Source: Candidatus Heimdallarchaeota archaeon LC_3 (lineage in GTDB: Archaea > Asgardarchaeota > Heimdallarchaeia > Hodarchaeales > LC-3). Taken from it: a stretch of DNA of 64,000 bases. Below, piece by piece: positions 52,752-62,421 of this stretch. The number at the start of each line of letters is the position of its first letter. The first letter of the stretch is position 1. A program made the translations under genes and the position numbers. Under the pieces are notes generated by a model. The model was not told where the DNA came from, ran no database searches, and saw nothing but the letters and a program-made list of their open reading frames with translations. Location: positions 11,559-75,558 of the forward strand of contig MDVS01000056.1 in assembly GCA_001940645.1 (NCBI GenBank), written 5' to 3'.

Positions 52752-53336
52752 AAAATATCTTCTACTCTTCATCAAATAATCCCTTTCCATTATTTAACAG
52801 AATTCTTCGAAATTCATTTTAGTCTTATTCGAAAATGCTAAATCAATCTGAATTTTAAATTTATACCGAAAAAACTAAAGAATTGATAATAGATATAAAT
52901 CATGCTCTTTTGATAAGGAATGAATCAATTTTTTTAACTCTGTTTTCTATAAAAGCTGATTTTTGGGTCTTCATCATTCCTTCAGATTTAATTATTGAAA
53001 CAATAGATAAAACAGACTTCCTTAATATTCAATCTTATTCCTAATAATTTTACTTTTTATAATTCTTATAATACTTTTCTTTATTATAAGATTTAAGGGG
53101 TTATTCGATAATTTTATCTATAATAATTGATAGTAATTAACTATAAACATATATTCAAAATCATTTTCCGTTTTTTATGAATATCATTATGTATTCTTAC
53201 TACTAAGTAACTAGCGTAAATTGATTTTTATATATTAAAAATTCTATAAAATAAATGATACGCTGTTTATAGAATCAGATTCAAAATTCTCGGGAAAGTA
53301 GTAATGATTTATATATAAAATGAAAATTTATTATTT
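52752..53336. other. Intergenic, no gene seen
   Basis: About 585 very AT-rich bases without a convincing frame on either strand. Short hydrophobic frames around 53040-53100 look like composition artefacts. Confidence 0.25.
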
Positions 53337-53572
53337 ATGCTAAATTCTGATACTATTTTGAAAATTGTAGAAGAAAAAGTATATTTCTTACTCGAAATAG
53401 TTGGTCTTCTAAAAAAAGTGTTTACATTCCCCTAAACAACGGAGATAAATATAAAGACCTTAGTATTAAAATGAATAGTAATGGAACTATAATATTTATT
53501 GAAAATCTTTCCGAAGAGGATATTGAGCAAGGCGAAAATAATAATATCAAAATAATAATTTCATCTTTCTAA
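53337..53572 (+). pseudogene. Small frameshifted gene before the AlbA_2 gene
   Basis: ATG 53337 reads MLNSDTILKIVEEK. A one-base shift in GAAGAAAAAG near 53375 then gives NSWSSKKSVYIPLNNGDKYKDL and NGTIIFIENLSEEDIEQG, ending at TAA 53570-53572. About 78 residues if repaired. The total length of 236 bases fits one indel. It lies 15 bases before the next gene's start, so it may have been its operon partner. Confidence 0.35.
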
Positions 53573-53587
53573 GGATTCTAGATAATA

Positions 53588-54691
53588 ATGAATTTAAAAA
53601 ATGAAGAAACTCATAAAAGGAAATTGTCTACGACAATAAAAAGACTCACCACTGATGAATTTGGTAATATGAACCTTAGAAAGGAATACATAAAGCTGAG
53701 AAGTTCACTATTATCTAATTTCAATTTGAATGATCGTTTAAAGGACTTCTTAAATGATTGTGAGACTCCTGAAGACGTTTACGATTTTATAGATTCACAA
53801 GCAATTACAACTCCAGAAAAAAGAATATTAATTGATTGGTATTTTGAAAATAATAATAAATCACAACATTATGTTATGTTTTCTAGACCTGAATTCATGG
53901 TCGAATTTCCTGATTCCAGATTATTTAGGATAATTGAACACGAGGGTAAAAAGACCGAGACTACCTATTTTGAATTTAAAAAAGACCTAAGTAGAAAAAA
54001 GAACATCGAAACCTCTGAGTTAATTGGATCGATTGCAAATACGGATTCTGGGATTCTAATATTTGGATGGGATGAGGAAAATAATCGATTTAATGATGTA
54101 GATGTTGAAGAAATTGAACAAAAGATAGTTCAATGGAATTCAAGTCTAATAGAACCTTCTTTACCAATAGAAATTGTTAAAATTTTTCAAAAAGGAATTA
54201 GAATATTACTTGTGTTGATTCCAGCAGAGTTAGAACCAAGGTCTGTGAAAGGAAGATTCCCAAAAAGAGTTGGATCACATAAATACAATCTTACTGGTAA
54301 GGAAATTAGAGAATTTTCTGCCAAACGCAAAAAAATTGGTTCCGGACATCTATATCTCAAGTATCTTCATCAATTATCTGAGATAAAAAATGAAAATTTA
54401 CCAGTGTCTTTAAAACAATCAAAGATTTATAGCGATATAAAGAAAATTGTATATGCTAAGAAACGGACTAAAGAAAGCCTGACTTTAGAAGAGTGGAATT
54501 CGCTCAAGTCATTGACTAAGGATCAGATTGAAAAAAATTTAACTAAGAGAGTATGTCAATGGTTAGTCTATTATCTTCCTGAACATGAGCGATTTGTTAG
54601 ATCATTAATACTCAATGATGAACTTCGTAATACCCGTACTGACTCAGAGAACAACAACCACAAATCTAAAAAAATTGATTACGAAAATTAA
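53588..54691 (+). CDS. Schlafen AlbA_2-domain protein
   Basis: The 367-residue protein has an AlbA_2 core at about 111-240: TETTYFEFKKDLSRK (the E-F-K motif), ELIGSIANTDSGILIFGWDEE (the a-x-aNt-x-G-g-x-l-x-f-G motif), EPSLPIEIVKIF and a KRVGSHKYNLT end. N- and C-terminal helical regions of 100-130 residues are not recognised. AlbA_2 proteins are often ATP-independent nucleic-acid-associated factors, tRNA nucleases in Schlafens, or regulators, and occur in defence neighbourhoods. A ParB-like gene follows on the same strand, and a second AlbA_2 protein lies convergently at 56127. Confidence 0.7.
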   Translation: MNLKNEETHKRKLSTTIKRLTTDEFGNMNLRKEYIKLRSSLLSNFNLNDRLKDFLNDCETPEDVYDFIDSQAITTPEKRILIDWYFENNNKSQHYVMFSRPEFMVEFPDSRLFRIIEHEGKKTETTYFEFKKDLSRKKNIETSELIGSIANTDSGILIFGWDEENNRFNDVDVEEIEQKIVQWNSSLIEPSLPIEIVKIFQKGIRILLVLIPAELEPRSVKGRFPKRVGSHKYNLTGKEIREFSAKRKKIGSGHLYLKYLHQLSEIKNENLPVSLKQSKIYSDIKKIVYAKKRTKESLTLEEWNSLKSLTKDQIEKNLTKRVCQWLVYYLPEHERFVRSLILNDELRNTRTDSENNNHKSKKIDYEN

Positions 54692-54776
54692 CGATTATTA
54701 TAACAATTTTGAAATAAAATAAGTTAAATAGCTTAACAATCTTTAGCTATAGCTTTATATAAAAGGATGAAATAAC

Positions 54777-55421
54777 ATGAGGTATCATAATTGGTTTATT
54801 TCAGGTAAAAGACCTAAATATTTGGAAGAATATTTAACCGAAATGTATATTACTTTGAATAATGCAAAGGCTTATGCGAGTAACGAAAATATTCAAGATC
54901 TTGTGTTTACTTTCATTTGTTGTATATCCTTAGATGAAATTGAGGATAGAGGTGAAGGAGAAGGTCAAAAAATTTCTCAAATTCAAGAATGGATTACACT
55001 GGATAAATTATTGAGAATACCCTTATCTTGTGATGAAAATGAAGATTTTTGGTTGTGGAATAAGTATATTCCTCAACTTTCAAGAAAGCGAGAAAAAAAT
55101 GAGAATAATCTTCCTAAATACTTTATTATTGACGGTGTTAATCGTATTGATGTTGCAAGAAGAAACAATTATAAATATATTTTAACACAAGTGGAAGAAT
55201 CTTTTGAAATTAGCAAAGATGAAATGATTGAACTCGGAAATCAAAAAGAAATTAGTATACCTGATACAGATAAAAATGATTTCAACATATTATTAGATTT
55301 AATTATTAAGAAACTGAATGATCTGAAAACAAATAAATATTTCCCTAAATCTGATAAAAATGAGATCGAAAAAATTATGAGATATTTAGTATCACGGGAA
55401 TTAGATTTGAATAATGATTAA
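54777..55421 (+). CDS. ParB/sulfiredoxin-fold-like protein
   Basis: In this 214-residue protein, KYFIIDGVNRIDVARRNNYKYI (about 114-135) matches the ParB-like 'v.DG.hRl.Aa...g...i' motif, preceded by LDKLLRIPLSCDENEDFW in the position of the usual 'i.p..i.p' strand. ParB-fold proteins include plasmid partition proteins and small nucleases or ATPases. No HTH follows here. The remainder is acidic and helical. ATG 54777 with AAAGGATGA upstream. Assignment moderate. Confidence 0.5.
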   Translation: MRYHNWFISGKRPKYLEEYLTEMYITLNNAKAYASNENIQDLVFTFICCISLDEIEDRGEGEGQKISQIQEWITLDKLLRIPLSCDENEDFWLWNKYIPQLSRKREKNENNLPKYFIIDGVNRIDVARRNNYKYILTQVEESFEISKDEMIELGNQKEISIPDTDKNDFNILLDLIIKKLNDLKTNKYFPKSDKNEIEKIMRYLVSRELDLNND

Positions 55422-55545
55422 CTCGAAATTAAATAAAGCAATTTTATCCTGTTTATCATCTTAAACCCATTTTGACCCCATAATTCAAAACAGTTAAAAG
55501 TTCCAACATTAAATATTAAAATTGAAAATAATATTGGTGAAAATA

Positions 55546-56067
55546 ATGAATGAACTTGAAAATAAAATTTTAAACTACTTAAAAATTTTAAAAGAAGAAC
55601 GAAATCTATTTTCAGGAAAATATCATTTTTTAAGATTTTCAGCTGATGATAGTTATCTTACAAATGATATTTTACAAAATGAAGAAAAAATAGCTGATTA
55701 TGTCAAATATTATGTTAAAAAATTTTCAAATATGCCCTTAAATTTGCTGAAAGATGAATATGCAAGTTTAAGGAAGGTTTTGACTGAGAATAAATCTGCT
55801 GATGAAAAATCTGGAAAAATAACAAGAATTTTTCAAGATGGTTTCATAATATTAGCAACAGCTTTTATTGTTGGTGGATCAATTAATTTAGATACAATAA
55901 CTAGATTTCTAATCGTCAGTGTGATTTTCGTACCATTTCTGTTGTTATATTTTGTATTTTCTGGTGGTCTAAAAATGAAAATAGTAAGACCAGTTCTACA
56001 AGAACAAAATTTAGCAAATTTAATAGCAATATTAACTATGGCTTTTATTATTGATGAAAAGAAATGA
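55546..56067 (+). CDS. Hypothetical protein with membrane hairpin
   Basis: ATG 55546, preceded by GGTGA, gives MNELENKIL. An upstream TTG in frame is less likely. The 173-residue product has a charged helical N-terminal half and two membrane helices (about 96-112 and 118-140), ending in a segment rich in Leu/Ala. The topology places the N-terminal half in the cytoplasm. No family recognised. Confidence 0.5.
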   Translation: MNELENKILNYLKILKEERNLFSGKYHFLRFSADDSYLTNDILQNEEKIADYVKYYVKKFSNMPLNLLKDEYASLRKVLTENKSADEKSGKITRIFQDGFIILATAFIVGGSINLDTITRFLIVSVIFVPFLLLYFVFSGGLKMKIVRPVLQEQNLANLIAILTMAFIIDEKK

Positions 56068-56126
56068 TAATTCTTCACGATACCTCTAAGTAGAGATTGA
56101 GGTACAGTCTTACTAATATTGTCTTT

Positions 56127-56948
56127 TCAGGTAAATAGAAATTTTTCTATATAACATTCATTACAAGATATGTATTGTGATTTGTTAAATTCATATTTTT
56201 GATAATCGAAACCTTTATGAATTATTTTATTACAATTCATGCAGTAATAGAGGTATTGAGTTTTGAAAGACTTCCAATAATGACTTTGATAATAATCCTG
56301 AGAAATATCTTCTATTGGATTACCAAAACGGTCTTCATTATAGTTTTTATATTTTCTAAAACACGATATGCAAAAAAATATCTTCATTATTCTCTTTTTA
56401 AAAAAACTGAAATATTTACCTGATTTAATAATGGTCTTGTTACAATTATTGCATTGGTATACTTCCCGCGCTCGTCTATATGTCCAAAATCTCCACTGAT
56501 TATTTATTTTCTTTATTCTCGAAAAATCATCAATCGAAATAGTATATCTATCAGAATATGGTGCGAGAAGATCATTAGCTTGCCTCTTACCCGAATCCGT
56601 TCTAACATAATAAGCGTTTCCCGGAATTGACTTTTTTCCAATTTTTTGTGTTATTTTTACCGAGTGAGGTATGGTTTTTCTTCGTGGTACATAAAGTGCA
56701 ATAACATCTCCTTCTTTGCAAGTAATCAATTCATGGTCTAACAGAACTGGGGGTGAGATTTGTTCCCTAGTGATTGCGGAAATTCGAATGATAATGTCTT
56801 CATAGTTGTCAATAGATCCTGATTCAACTATTCTTTGCTCATTATTAATTCCAATGAGTAATAATCCCCCGAACCTGTTTATCAAAGCAACGATACTTGA
56901 AGCAAGATTGAAGGAACCTTCCTTATTCGGGAGTTTTTTATTTTTCAT
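56127..56948 (-). CDS. Schlafen AlbA_2 protein fused to zinc ribbons, start uncertain
   Basis: The frame has SIVALINRFGGLLLIGINNEQ (AlbA_2 second motif) and later GNAYYVRTDSGK (the usual yiR.gs end). Two zinc-ribbon-like units follow, CNNCNK...CISC and CMNCNK...CNEC. ATG 56948 would remove the first motif, but the frame is open to 57047 and there reads ENARVEFKSK, the missing E-F-K motif, so the true start lies upstream with no ATG, GTG or TTG available. ATT near 56990 after an AGAGGAT is possible. AlbA_2 with tandem zinc ribbons is an uncommon fusion suggesting nucleic-acid recognition. Confidence 0.65.
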   Translation of the reverse strand: MKNKKLPNKEGSFNLASSIVALINRFGGLLLIGINNEQRIVESGSIDNYEDIIIRISAITREQISPPVLLDHELITCKEGDVIALYVPRRKTIPHSVKITQKIGKKSIPGNAYYVRTDSGKRQANDLLAPYSDRYTISIDDFSRIKKINNQWRFWTYRRAREVYQCNNCNKTIIKSGKYFSFFKKRIMKIFFCISCFRKYKNYNEDRFGNPIEDISQDYYQSHYWKSFKTQYLYYCMNCNKIIHKGFDYQKYEFNKSQYISCNECYIEKFLFT

Positions 56949-57122
56949 ATCAAAAATTAATTTCGATTTAAATTCAACTCTCGCATTCTCAATGTTGCTT
57001 AATAGATCCTCTATGTCATTCCATACCCTTCTACTATATAAATTTTCTTAAATATTTTTAGATACCCATAAATCATGTCTGTTTCTTAAAGACCCTCGAA
57101 AATTACATCCCTGAATTATTTA

Positions 57123-57980
57123 TCAAGGTATGATTTCAATTCGTCCTGTTTTTTCATTAAATTGAATTTTTACTTTTTTATCTACCTGCGCTTTTTTCAT
57201 TATCTCTTCTGGGATTTGTAAAGCTCCGTTAGGATCTACATATGTGAAATATTCTTGTTTATCTTCTGTAATGCTATCTTTTGAACTTGAAAACATTCCT
57301 TTTATCTTTCCATCAACTATTTCCCAAGCGACCTCTGATTCATTTGCAAATAATGAATTATGGGTTACTGCTATTATAGTTGTATCAAAAATCTCTAAAA
57401 CATTCTTGAAGTGATCAATTATTATTTTAGTATTCTCTGAATCTAATTCTCCAGATGGTTCATCCGCTAATATTAATTTTGGGTCATTTACTAAAGCAAT
57501 AGCTATTCCAAGCCTTTGAGCTTCACCTCCAGATAATTTTTTTGCAGGAAATGATAATCTTTGATCTAAACTAAAAATTTTTGTTAGTTCACGAATTTTT
57601 TTTGCATATTCTGATTGATTATAACCACCTTTCAGCTTCATGGGAAAAATTATATTTTGTTTTACAGACCAAGAACCAATTATATTGTTTTTTGGATCCT
57701 GATGAATAAAGCCCAGACTGTTTAAGTGATAATCCTGCAATCTCTTACCTTTAAGATTGGAAATAACTCCTATTTGATCGATTTCAATTTTTCCAGCAGT
57801 AGGAAAGTCATATCCACTTATTAAATTTAATAAAGTTGTTTTTCCACTCCCACTTGGACCAATCAGCGTATTAAAAGAATTTTTCTCAATTGTTAAATTG
57901 ATTCCGCGTAAGGCTGAAATGTTGATACCCCTTTTCCTTGGATAAACTTTCATAATATCTTCTATAGTCAAAAAAGTCAT
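57123..57980 (-). CDS. ABC exporter ATPase (LolD/MacB type)
   Basis: The ATPase has Walker A GPSGSGKTTLLN, Q-loop FIHQDP, signature LSGGEAQR, Walker B LILADEPSGELD, and the H-loop His in AVTHNS. The frame opens at 58022, but ATG 57980 (MTFLTIEDIMKVYPRKRG) gives the standard N-terminus, 13 bases after the permease stop. The last 35 residues (PEEIMKKAQVDKKVKIQFNE) look like an AbrB-type swapped-hairpin tail, an uncommon addition. It powers the adjacent FtsX-type permease, probably extruding or releasing a lipoprotein, peptide or lipid-like substrate. Confidence 0.88.
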   Translation of the reverse strand: MTFLTIEDIMKVYPRKRGINISALRGINLTIEKNSFNTLIGPSGSGKTTLLNLISGYDFPTAGKIEIDQIGVISNLKGKRLQDYHLNSLGFIHQDPKNNIIGSWSVKQNIIFPMKLKGGYNQSEYAKKIRELTKIFSLDQRLSFPAKKLSGGEAQRLGIAIALVNDPKLILADEPSGELDSENTKIIIDHFKNVLEIFDTTIIAVTHNSLFANESEVAWEIVDGKIKGMFSSSKDSITEDKQEYFTYVDPNGALQIPEEIMKKAQVDKKVKIQFNEKTGRIEIIP

Positions 57981-57993
57981 ATTGAAAACAACT

Positions 57994-60894
57994 CTAATGT
58001 TCAAACTCCTTAAGAATTTCACTGAGATTAGTTTTATTTAATTTTGAGGTAAAAAAGACTAATAAAATAGAAAAAGTAGTTAAAATAAGCCCAAATAATG
58101 GCATTAATACTTTAAACGGAATTAGAATATTTATAGAACCCTCTAAAGTAAGATTTGACAAATTGTGATAGAAAAAAGCCACAAGAAATCCTAGTAGTAA
58201 TCCAAATCCAAGAGCTGAAAAAAGTAGGATAAATGAACTAAAAAATAGGATAAAAGTTTGTTCATTTTTAGAAATCCCTAAGGTTCGTTCCAAGAATAAA
58301 AAGGACTTTAATTCTTCAGTATGCAAACCCAGAAAAGTAAACATTACCAATACCATGATGATAAGCAAAATCACTTCTAAATAAATAATTTCGCTCCATA
58401 GTGCAATATTTTCAGGTTCATTTCTAAAATCTGCGACTGAATCTGCAACAGAGTAAATTTCTAATGAGTTATTGTTGGTTTTAATATTTTCAATTATTTT
58501 TTGCTGTTCATTAAAAGATCGATTTTTAAAATTAACTAATATTCCTTCTTGTAAGATACCGAAACCACCACTAGTAAAATTTGACCAATTTTTTTCTACA
58601 AAATCTAAATCCATGATCCCAACAAGGAAATCTCCCCCGTAATTCATTCCCCAAAAATTCGGCCAATATTGAAACGTGTCGATTACAAGAAAATTAGTTT
58701 CATTATTATTTTGGTTTCTGAACTTGAAATATTCTCCTATATTATACCCAAAAAGATCAGCAACATTCTTATGAAGAATTATTCTGAAAATTCCATCATC
58801 AATTGTTAGATCTTGAAAAGATTGTTCGAGATTCTTAGTAGTTCCTATTTTATCCCTCGGAAAGTTTGTTTTATATACCTCAAGCGCGGAAGTCGTATTA
58901 AAGGCTAAAATTTTATCATTCCCATAATCAAAATATTCCAAATTATTACCAAAATATTCAATATTTCTTATTTCTGTATACTGGTAACTATTTTTTATTT
59001 GTTGGGAGTAATTAGTTTTAAATTCAGTATAAAAATTGTCATTTATAGATTCATTAAACATTAGAAGATCCGCACCATAGTTAAGAGTGGATATATTTGC
59101 TCTAGAAGCATCCTGTGTATATGGATAAGATATATAAACAGTAAATAATAAAGAAAGAAAAGAAAGTAAAATAAAGGCACGCATAAAGGAAGATTTATCT
59201 TGAACAATATTTTTCAGTGATAAAGAAAAAGTTTTAAAAGATTTAGACCAAAAAATGGTTGATAAATACTGAATTGAATATGGAAAGGCCCGTGTAACAA
59301 ATAAAATAAGACCAACAGCTAATAGGAGAGGGAAAGGATAAGATAGTGATACAAATACACTCAAATCATTTTCTCCAGCAGCTAAAAAGCTAATAAAGAT
59401 TATAAACAACGAACCAGCTATTATCCAAATATCAATATAATGTTTTTTCCAGAACGGTTGTTTTTCATGGATTTGATGATTGTCATGAAAATTATGTTTA
59501 GAAATTCGATATACACGGGGTAATCCAATTAATAAAATTAGGATAAAGCCCGTAAACAACATTGTAGGAAACATGTTTTGAAAATCAATTACTAAATCTG
59601 GAAAATCTGGAAAATTAATTTCTAAATATTTATCAGAAAGAAATCCAAGAAAAATAAGTGGTACACCAACTACGATAGAAACAGATACAGAAATAAAAAA
59701 AATAATCGCTAATTCTACAATCTCTATTAACATGGCCAATTTATTTGAAGCACCTTTACGTTGATAAAAAAGAACCTGATTTTGAATGTTTTTATAAAAA
59801 AGATTGAAAAAATAGTTTGTAACGAATAAAATGAGTATTAGTAGAGGGATTGCAAAAACAATCATGGAACGTTCAATATCAAGTGTTTTATGTAGGTTCC
59901 AGGAATAATCCTGTCGAAAATGATTAGTAATCCAAAGGTTATCAACTGAAAATTTAGATTTGAACTCGATTATAACTGCCTGTCTTAAAATATCTTCTAA
60001 TTCATTAGAAAAATCAATTAGGGATTGGAATAAATCTGTGTCGAAGGATGGATACGTAATTTCTATTTTATAGTTATAATCAACTTTTGGAAACTTGAAA
60101 AAATGCAAAGGGTCCTCTAAAATTTTGAAATATTTAAGAGTCTCTAATAAATCATTAACGAAAAAAACAGTATCGTATCTATTGAGAATAGAGAGAGATT
60201 GTCTCCAAAAGGATTGGATGGATTCATCAATTTCAAAAACCTGTTTGATTGTAACATTAGCAGGGGAAGAAGTAAAATCATTACTTCCATTTTTAAAGGA
60301 ATGTAAAAACATAGTTGTATTAATATACTTTTTAAAATCATTATCAAAAGAAAACAACAATCCATCAGATGAAGAAACTAGTAAATCAGTATTAATAGAA
60401 TAGTTAGAGGACAACATTGTCAAATGATCGGAATTTAATTCAACAATGGCGAAATCTTCTCTCTGGTAGGAAATACTATTGTTGATGATGGGATTATTGC
60501 TAATAGAATCATTAAGAGCAAAAACACGAAGACCATTATAAAATAATTCAACAGGATGAAAATTGGCGTAAGAAAATTGATCATGTGATTTTGTTCGATC
60601 AATAATAAATCTGGTTATCGATTCAAAGGACTCATTAAAGGATATATAGTCTCCCTGAAAATCTGCAAGCGAGGCTTCACTAATTAATCTGATAGTATCA
60701 GGCCGAAAATCATTATCATTAAGGATCTCTTGTTCAAATAAAACATCTGACTTGGTGTCAACATAGTAAATAGAAGCAGAAATAGTGGAAAGAGCAAGAA
60801 TCAATCCAAGAGAAGAGAGAATAATAGCTTTATAAGAAGATTTTAAATGAAAATAGAAGATTGTGAAGTATCGTCTGGAATCAGTTAAATTCAT
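57994..60894 (-). CDS. FtsX/MacB-type ABC permease
   Basis: The 966-residue permease has an N-terminal helix (about 21-42), a large extracytoplasmic domain (about 45-345), and a first FtsX block of helices (about 345-460). A middle pair (490-535) follows, then a second external domain (about 590-830) and a final FtsX block of three helices (about 835-955). This duplicated form is typical of large archaeal LolCE/MacB-like permeases. It is cotranscribed with the ATPase downstream. ATG 60894 has GGGGA six bases upstream. Substrate unknown. Confidence 0.8.
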   Translation of the reverse strand: MNLTDSRRYFTIFYFHLKSSYKAIILSSLGLILALSTISASIYYVDTKSDVLFEQEILNDNDFRPDTIRLISEASLADFQGDYISFNESFESITRFIIDRTKSHDQFSYANFHPVELFYNGLRVFALNDSISNNPIINNSISYQREDFAIVELNSDHLTMLSSNYSINTDLLVSSSDGLLFSFDNDFKKYINTTMFLHSFKNGSNDFTSSPANVTIKQVFEIDESIQSFWRQSLSILNRYDTVFFVNDLLETLKYFKILEDPLHFFKFPKVDYNYKIEITYPSFDTDLFQSLIDFSNELEDILRQAVIIEFKSKFSVDNLWITNHFRQDYSWNLHKTLDIERSMIVFAIPLLILILFVTNYFFNLFYKNIQNQVLFYQRKGASNKLAMLIEIVELAIIFFISVSVSIVVGVPLIFLGFLSDKYLEINFPDFPDLVIDFQNMFPTMLFTGFILILLIGLPRVYRISKHNFHDNHQIHEKQPFWKKHYIDIWIIAGSLFIIFISFLAAGENDLSVFVSLSYPFPLLLAVGLILFVTRAFPYSIQYLSTIFWSKSFKTFSLSLKNIVQDKSSFMRAFILLSFLSLLFTVYISYPYTQDASRANISTLNYGADLLMFNESINDNFYTEFKTNYSQQIKNSYQYTEIRNIEYFGNNLEYFDYGNDKILAFNTTSALEVYKTNFPRDKIGTTKNLEQSFQDLTIDDGIFRIILHKNVADLFGYNIGEYFKFRNQNNNETNFLVIDTFQYWPNFWGMNYGGDFLVGIMDLDFVEKNWSNFTSGGFGILQEGILVNFKNRSFNEQQKIIENIKTNNNSLEIYSVADSVADFRNEPENIALWSEIIYLEVILLIIMVLVMFTFLGLHTEELKSFLFLERTLGISKNEQTFILFFSSFILLFSALGFGLLLGFLVAFFYHNLSNLTLEGSINILIPFKVLMPLFGLILTTFSILLVFFTSKLNKTNLSEILKEFEH

Positions 60895-61226
60895 TCAAGT
60901 TCCCCATATAAAAGAAAAACCAGTTTTTTTAATAATAATAAACGTAAATATCGTAATGAGTTTTTAATTATTCTGATTTAAATGGAAGAAAAAGATAACA
61001 TCAAAATAAAAATATGGAGTTGCTGTACGACTATTCTAATAAATACAAAATTTCCCTATTTAGGTACAAATTGGGGATATCTTTCGCACCTCTGTGAATA
61101 GGAATTAATAAAATTTGTCTCAGAATATTCTGTATATTTAAAAAACATGTAGGAAACTTCATTAAAAAGTGATTAATTATATTAATTAACTAAAAGGAAA
61201 AATAGAAGGAATTTAAAAATTGTTTT
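60895..61226. other. Intergenic, promoter side of the ABC exporter
   Basis: No gene is seen in this AT-rich gap between two minus-strand genes. The ribosome binding site of the permease (GGGGA) is at its left edge. Confidence 0.25.
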
Positions 61227-61718
61227 TTATTGATTGAGAAATTTCTTTTTTCTTTTATTCCAATAAAATAAAATTGTTATTAATAGAAAATCTATTGACA
61301 AACCAACAAGAATTAAATTAATACTATTAAAAACAACAAAAATGCTGAGGAGTAATATAGCAAAAGGAAGAAAAATTAACCATCTTAATAAAAATCCAAA
61401 AATTAATTTAAAATAAAACTTGTTCATTTCGAGTTGGTTATGGATCATTTTTTCTGGATTGCCTTTTAAAAAGTTAATAAGGTCACCAAAATCTTTTAAA
61501 GCACGTTTTCGGGGAAGATATTTTAAAAAACCTTTAAGATTTAAATGCATTGCTGTAAATTTAAATAAGGATGGATTGATCACGATCCAACCCTTGAAAT
61601 CTATCGTAATTTGGTTTTCAATATTATTAGACCAGGAAACTAGAAAGAAAATTTTTGCACCTTGAAAATCATTATCCCAAAATAATAGAATTTGGTTCTC
61701 ATACTCTATTTCTTCCAT
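61227..61718 (-). CDS. Small membrane protein, start uncertain
   Basis: ATG 61718 gives 163 residues with a soluble beta-rich N-terminal half (FWDNDFQGAKIFFLVSW) and two membrane helices near the end (about 108-128 and 132-152), then a Lys-rich tail. The frame is open and protein-like upstream of the ATG (IDRLKTYLDEWKSTEAGYIY) to about 61797 without a usual start, so the gene may start at a non-standard codon or have lost its start. No family recognised. Confidence 0.45.
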   Translation of the reverse strand: MEEIEYENQILLFWDNDFQGAKIFFLVSWSNNIENQITIDFKGWIVINPSLFKFTAMHLNLKGFLKYLPRKRALKDFGDLINFLKGNPEKMIHNQLEMNKFYFKLIFGFLLRWLIFLPFAILLLSIFVVFNSINLILVGLSIDFLLITILFYWNKRKKKFLNQ

Positions 61719-61843
61719 ACTATAAATATATCCAGCTTCGGTACTTTTCCATTCATCTAAATATGTTTTGAGACGATCAATTGAGTAATTTGTTGAAAAT
61801 TAGATAGATGAATAACTTTCTGGCACATTATACATAATTTTAC

Positions 61844-62141
61844 TCATTGATTTTTACTAATCCTAAATATAAAACTCTTCTTAATAAATGTTAAAAAATC
61901 ATATCCGAGCTTTTGATCTTCATTTAACATACTATCGATATTATCTGGATCGACCTTCTTGTTATTTTCCTTAATTGAAAGAATTCGTTGCAAGACAGGT
62001 AAGAGAAATGCTTCAGTTTTCCCATTACCTGTTGGAGATGTTATTAGACAAGATACTGCTTTTGTTATTTGGGTGTAAGCGTGGTATTGGTATTCATATA
62101 ATTCTTCTATTCCTTCTTCTTCTAATCCATTACGTATTCAA
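61844..62141 (-). pseudogene. N-terminal fragment of a DEAD/DEAH-type helicase
   Basis: Minus-strand reading gives IEELYEYQYHAYTQI, a Q-motif region, then SCLITSPTGNGKTEAFLLPVLQRIL, a clear Walker A/motif I of superfamily 2 helicases, then a charged stretch to TGA at 61844. No motif Ia, II (DEAH) or later motif exists, and the upstream part is broken by a stop. Only the first 100 residues of a helicase remain. Confidence 0.65.
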
Positions 62142-62210
62142 AAGCTTGGTTTTAGTCTTATGTATAGTTTAAATAAATATATTTTTACTTAGCAAAACAA
62201 GTGATTAAAA

Positions 62211-62411
62211 ATGAATTCTCAAGATAATAACAAATCAAGCGAAAATCCAATTTTGTTTGGTTACACTAGAAAAGAATGGGCTGAAGAAAGGGATCTTATT
62301 CAGTTAATTCCCTTTTTAACAGAACTAGTTTGTAATGAGTTTAATCTCTTCAATATGGCGAATTCTATTATCCAATTCAAAACAAGGTTCAATATCGTTA
62401 ATTTTTATTGA
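62211..62411 (+). CDS. Small hypothetical protein
   Basis: A 66-residue frame from ATG 62211 with AATAAATATA about 40 bases upstream as a possible TATA box. The N-terminus is polar, the middle is Trp/Glu/Leu-rich (YTRKEWAEERDLIQLIPFL). No family recognised. Convergent with the HEPN-like gene. Confidence 0.3.
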   Translation: MNSQDNNKSSENPILFGYTRKEWAEERDLIQLIPFLTELVCNEFNLFNMANSIIQFKTRFNIVNFY

Positions 62412-62421
62412 TTTGTTAAAT

